DNA of 7,892 nt. It comes from an archaeon (GTDB lineage Archaea > Asgardarchaeota > Heimdallarchaeia > Hodarchaeales > S146-22). A model generated the notes under the pieces. That model saw only the letters and a program-made list of their open reading frames with translations. It was not told where the DNA came from and searched no databases. A program made the position numbers and the translations under genes. Positions 6,423 to 7,892 of the stretch are shown here, in pieces. Location: the NCBI GenBank assembly GCA_024276395.1, contig JAJRXH010000664.1:1-7892 (forward strand), written 5' to 3'. Each line of letters opens with the position of its first letter. Within the stretch, counting starts at the first letter, position 1.

Positions 6423-7297
6423 CCAAAATGCTAAATGAAACCAGAATTCTTGCGAGAAAGGGATATTGCTTTAGGTGTGTCGTTACCGTTGATGCAGAAG
6501 AACTTATAAAAGATCTAGAAAGCCTCACGTTCAAGTATCCATCAATAATAGGTGATGATCAAGAGTGTTTCATGGGGATGGAAAGCGTTTTAATGAAGCC
6601 TGAATTGACACCTGATGGAAGAATGGGAGTAATCATCCAAGCTTGGGGATTGAACAAGCAGCAGCTCATCAATGAATTCAGAAATTTCATCCTTGACGTG
6701 ATTCTTCCCTTACCTACTGCTTCTTGTTTCGATGCTGCAATCCGTCCTCGTGAACTCATTCCTTTAGGGAAAGACATAGCTGCAATTGGAGGAATTTGGA
6801 AATCAAAAACCATGATCGAAGGAAGAGTCACTTGGACCATTCCTGTATTTGATGGAGAATTCATGATTCAACATGCCTTTGGGCTGATGGAAGGAATTTA
6901 TCGAATTAACGTGAAAATAATGGGTAGAGGACGATTATCAACACTAGCTGTCGTTAAAAGCATCACCAAAGTTGGACAAGAAATAGAAGGAATCGTTTTC
7001 ATTCCACGAGAGACGGCAAAAAGAATCATGTACGTCCCTCACGATGAAATCGTACCATTCCATTTAGCAATCAACCATCGCTATTGTCCTACATTAATGA
7101 CACGTGTAGAAGATACCAAGTTGCCAGCTGGGGTAGATAGCGTTTACATCACTTCGTTGTTTGCCATATCCAAGGAACGCGCCACGAAGACATTGCAAAA
7201 GATTGCGTCCATGATTGAAAATGAAGAAAACATCATTGCAATGGAATTCGTAACCGGAAATCCAGAAGTAGGTATCCTCATTGACTTAGAAAAATGA
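6419..7297 (+). CDS. ftr: Formylmethanofuran:tetrahydromethanopterin formyltransferase homologue, divergent
   Basis: Ftr moves the formyl group from formylmethanofuran to tetrahydromethanopterin in the archaeal C1 / methyl-branch pathway. Several family blocks are visible in the expected order over a near-normal length (292 versus about 297 residues): LTPDGRMGVIIQ (63-74), LPTASCFDA (98-106), GRVTWTIPVFDGEF (135-148), NHRYCPTL (219-226) and EDTKLPAGVDSVY (231-243). The first part matches the N-terminal FTR domain and the second the FTR C-terminal domain. Two regions differ from the family as I remember it. The N-terminus lacks the usual TFAEAF-like stretch, and the conserved glycine-rich PFPGGIVASGSK loop is replaced by IPRETAKRIMYVP (195-207). 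It may therefore be a paralogue with altered cofactor or activity. The start is GTG 6419, supported by GAGGG. A hairpin plus T-run lies 21 nt after the stop. No other C1-pathway gene is adjacent. Confidence 0.8.
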   Translation: MTKMLNETRILARKGYCFRCVVTVDAEELIKDLESLTFKYPSIIGDDQECFMGMESVLMKPELTPDGRMGVIIQAWGLNKQQLINEFRNFILDVILPLPTASCFDAAIRPRELIPLGKDIAAIGGIWKSKTMIEGRVTWTIPVFDGEFMIQHAFGLMEGIYRINVKIMGRGRLSTLAVVKSITKVGQEIEGIVFIPRETAKRIMYVPHDEIVPFHLAINHRYCPTLMTRVEDTKLPAGVDSVYITSLFAISKERATKTLQKIASMIENEENIIAMEFVTGNPEVGILIDLEK

Positions 7298-7317
7298 CAA
7301 CAAGCACGGCATCCGAA

Positions 7318-7337
7318 TGCGCTCTTGAGCGTGTTTT
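7318..7337 (+). terminator. Hairpin plus T-run after the Ftr-like gene
   Basis: CGCT (7320-7323) pairs with AGCG (7328-7331) around CTTG, a stable tetraloop type whose C and G can pair. Two G-T wobbles (7319/7332 and 7318/7333) extend the stem. TTTT (7334-7337) follows immediately. It lies 21 nt after the stop and before the next gene. Archaeal terminators often need only a T-run, so the hairpin may assist or may be incidental; the T-run also overlaps a TATA-like TTTTATC. Confidence 0.5.
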
Positions 7338-7360
7338 ATCAATGAGCCAGCAGTTATCAC

Positions 7361-7377
7361 TCACGTGTAACACGTGA
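7361..7377. promoter_or_regulatory. Perfect palindrome TCACGTG-TAA-CACGTGA, candidate operator
   Basis: Two 7-bp arms (7361-7367 and 7371-7377) are exact inverted copies around TAA. The palindrome ends 11 nt before ATG 7389. A TATA-like TTTTATC (7334-7340) sits about 25 nt upstream, so the palindrome would lie near the transcription start, a common place for a repressor site. The CACGTG core is itself a palindrome, and CACG words are frequent in this window, which weakens the case. It could also act as an RNA hairpin near the start codon. Confidence 0.45.
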
Positions 7378-7388
7378 ACACCATCACG

Positions 7389-7892
7389 ATGGCGAGAAAA
7401 GTCATGACAGAATTTGAAATCCTAGAAGATTTGATTCCATTGCAATGTATTGGACACAAGGAAACCGTGGACTATAAAGAGGCAATGGAAAAAGATTGGC
7501 TCATCTGTCTAGAGTGCTATAGTTTCATTTGCCAAGAATGTGCCCGTGAATGCAAGAAAGAAATGATGGGAAGATGTCCTAACGGCTTTTTCGAAGAACA
7601 TCGCACGCACGAACTAAAACCATTTCCAATTGCCCCTCGTTCAATCCTCAAAACCATCAATCTTGCATGTGAAAGAAGAAAACAACAACTCGCTCCCTTA
7701 GCTGTCCACATTGAAAGTGCGCATCAGGAACTCGATGAAACTTGGGACATCCTCTCTACCATGACTACCATTCTCTCAAAACTATTTCAATCCATCGAGT
7801 GGATCTTACAGTTTCTCATGCGAAAACCGTCACCGCTAGATATTCTAGAGCAACAGGCAAGTATTCTGAGATTACAATTACAACAACAACAA
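7389..7892 (+). CDS. B-box-like zinc-finger protein with coiled coil, 3' end outside window
   Basis: This frame is open from ATG 7389 to the window edge (168 codons, no stop). Its first part has a zinc-ligand array: C20-x2-H23, C40-x2-C43-x4-C48-x2-C51, then H71-x2-H74. The B-box type of TRIM proteins has C-x2-H, C-x2-C/D-x4-C-x2-C, H-x2-4-H, so the internal spacings agree. The linkers are longer: 16 residues before C40, and 19 residues before H71 that carry two extra cysteines (C55, C63). The wording CIGHKE, ICQEC and EEHRTHELKPF is also B-box-like. Residues from about 85 onward look helical and coiled-coil-forming (RRKQQLAPLAVHIESAHQEL, ILSKLFQSIEWILQFLM), ending in glutamine-rich LQLQQQQ at the edge. 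B-box plus coiled coil is the TRIM layout, here without a RING at the N-terminus. ATG 7404 is an alternative start, and no clear ribosome site is seen. The role is unknown; protein-protein interaction or assembly is likely. Confidence 0.65.
   Translation, partial: MARKVMTEFEILEDLIPLQCIGHKETVDYKEAMEKDWLICLECYSFICQECARECKKEMMGRCPNGFFEEHRTHELKPFPIAPRSILKTINLACERRKQQLAPLAVHIESAHQELDETWDILSTMTTILSKLFQSIEWILQFLMRKPSPLDILEQQASILRLQLQQQQ

Overview
The window is about 7.9 kb of moderately AT-rich DNA that reads as archaeal. It holds an Ftr-family formyltransferase homologue (an enzyme of the archaeal C1 / methyl-branch pathway), membrane-anchored secreted proteins of a type common in archaeal surface proteomes, an AAAGGAGGT ribosome site, and a truncated B-box-like zinc-finger/coiled-coil protein with a eukaryotic flavour. 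Together these suggest an Asgard-type archaeon, probably from a metagenome-derived genome. That placement is inference; no rRNA or other phylogenetic marker is present.

Layout. Positions 1-438 (+) hold a decayed or mis-assembled gene: a coding-like frame interrupted by a TGA and then by an apparent one-base deletion. Next (+) is a secreted HEXXH zinc metalloprotease whose 5' end contains 12 perfect copies of a 7-bp repeat. It is followed (+) by a large protein with N- and C-terminal membrane segments and a beta-propeller-like outer domain. Convergent with these are two minus-strand genes: a PrxQ/BCP peroxiredoxin and, downstream of it, a small protein with a possible nuclease-like D...QVT motif. 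A gene-poor interval (6065-6418) separates the divergent peroxiredoxin and Ftr-like genes. The Ftr-like gene ends at a hairpin followed by a T-run. After that come a perfect CACGTG-based palindrome and the start of the B-box-like gene, which runs off the right edge.

The genes do not form one obvious pathway. The two large plus-strand genes are probably cell-surface or secreted products. The peroxiredoxin is a cytosolic antioxidant enzyme. The Ftr homologue is a C1-transfer enzyme or a repurposed relative. The most noteworthy items are the heptanucleotide repeat with phase-variation geometry, the B-box/coiled-coil protein, the divergent Ftr loop, the possible Crinkler/RHS-like nuclease fragment, and the interrupted gene at the left edge. 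All family assignments come from reading motifs by eye; no database search was run.
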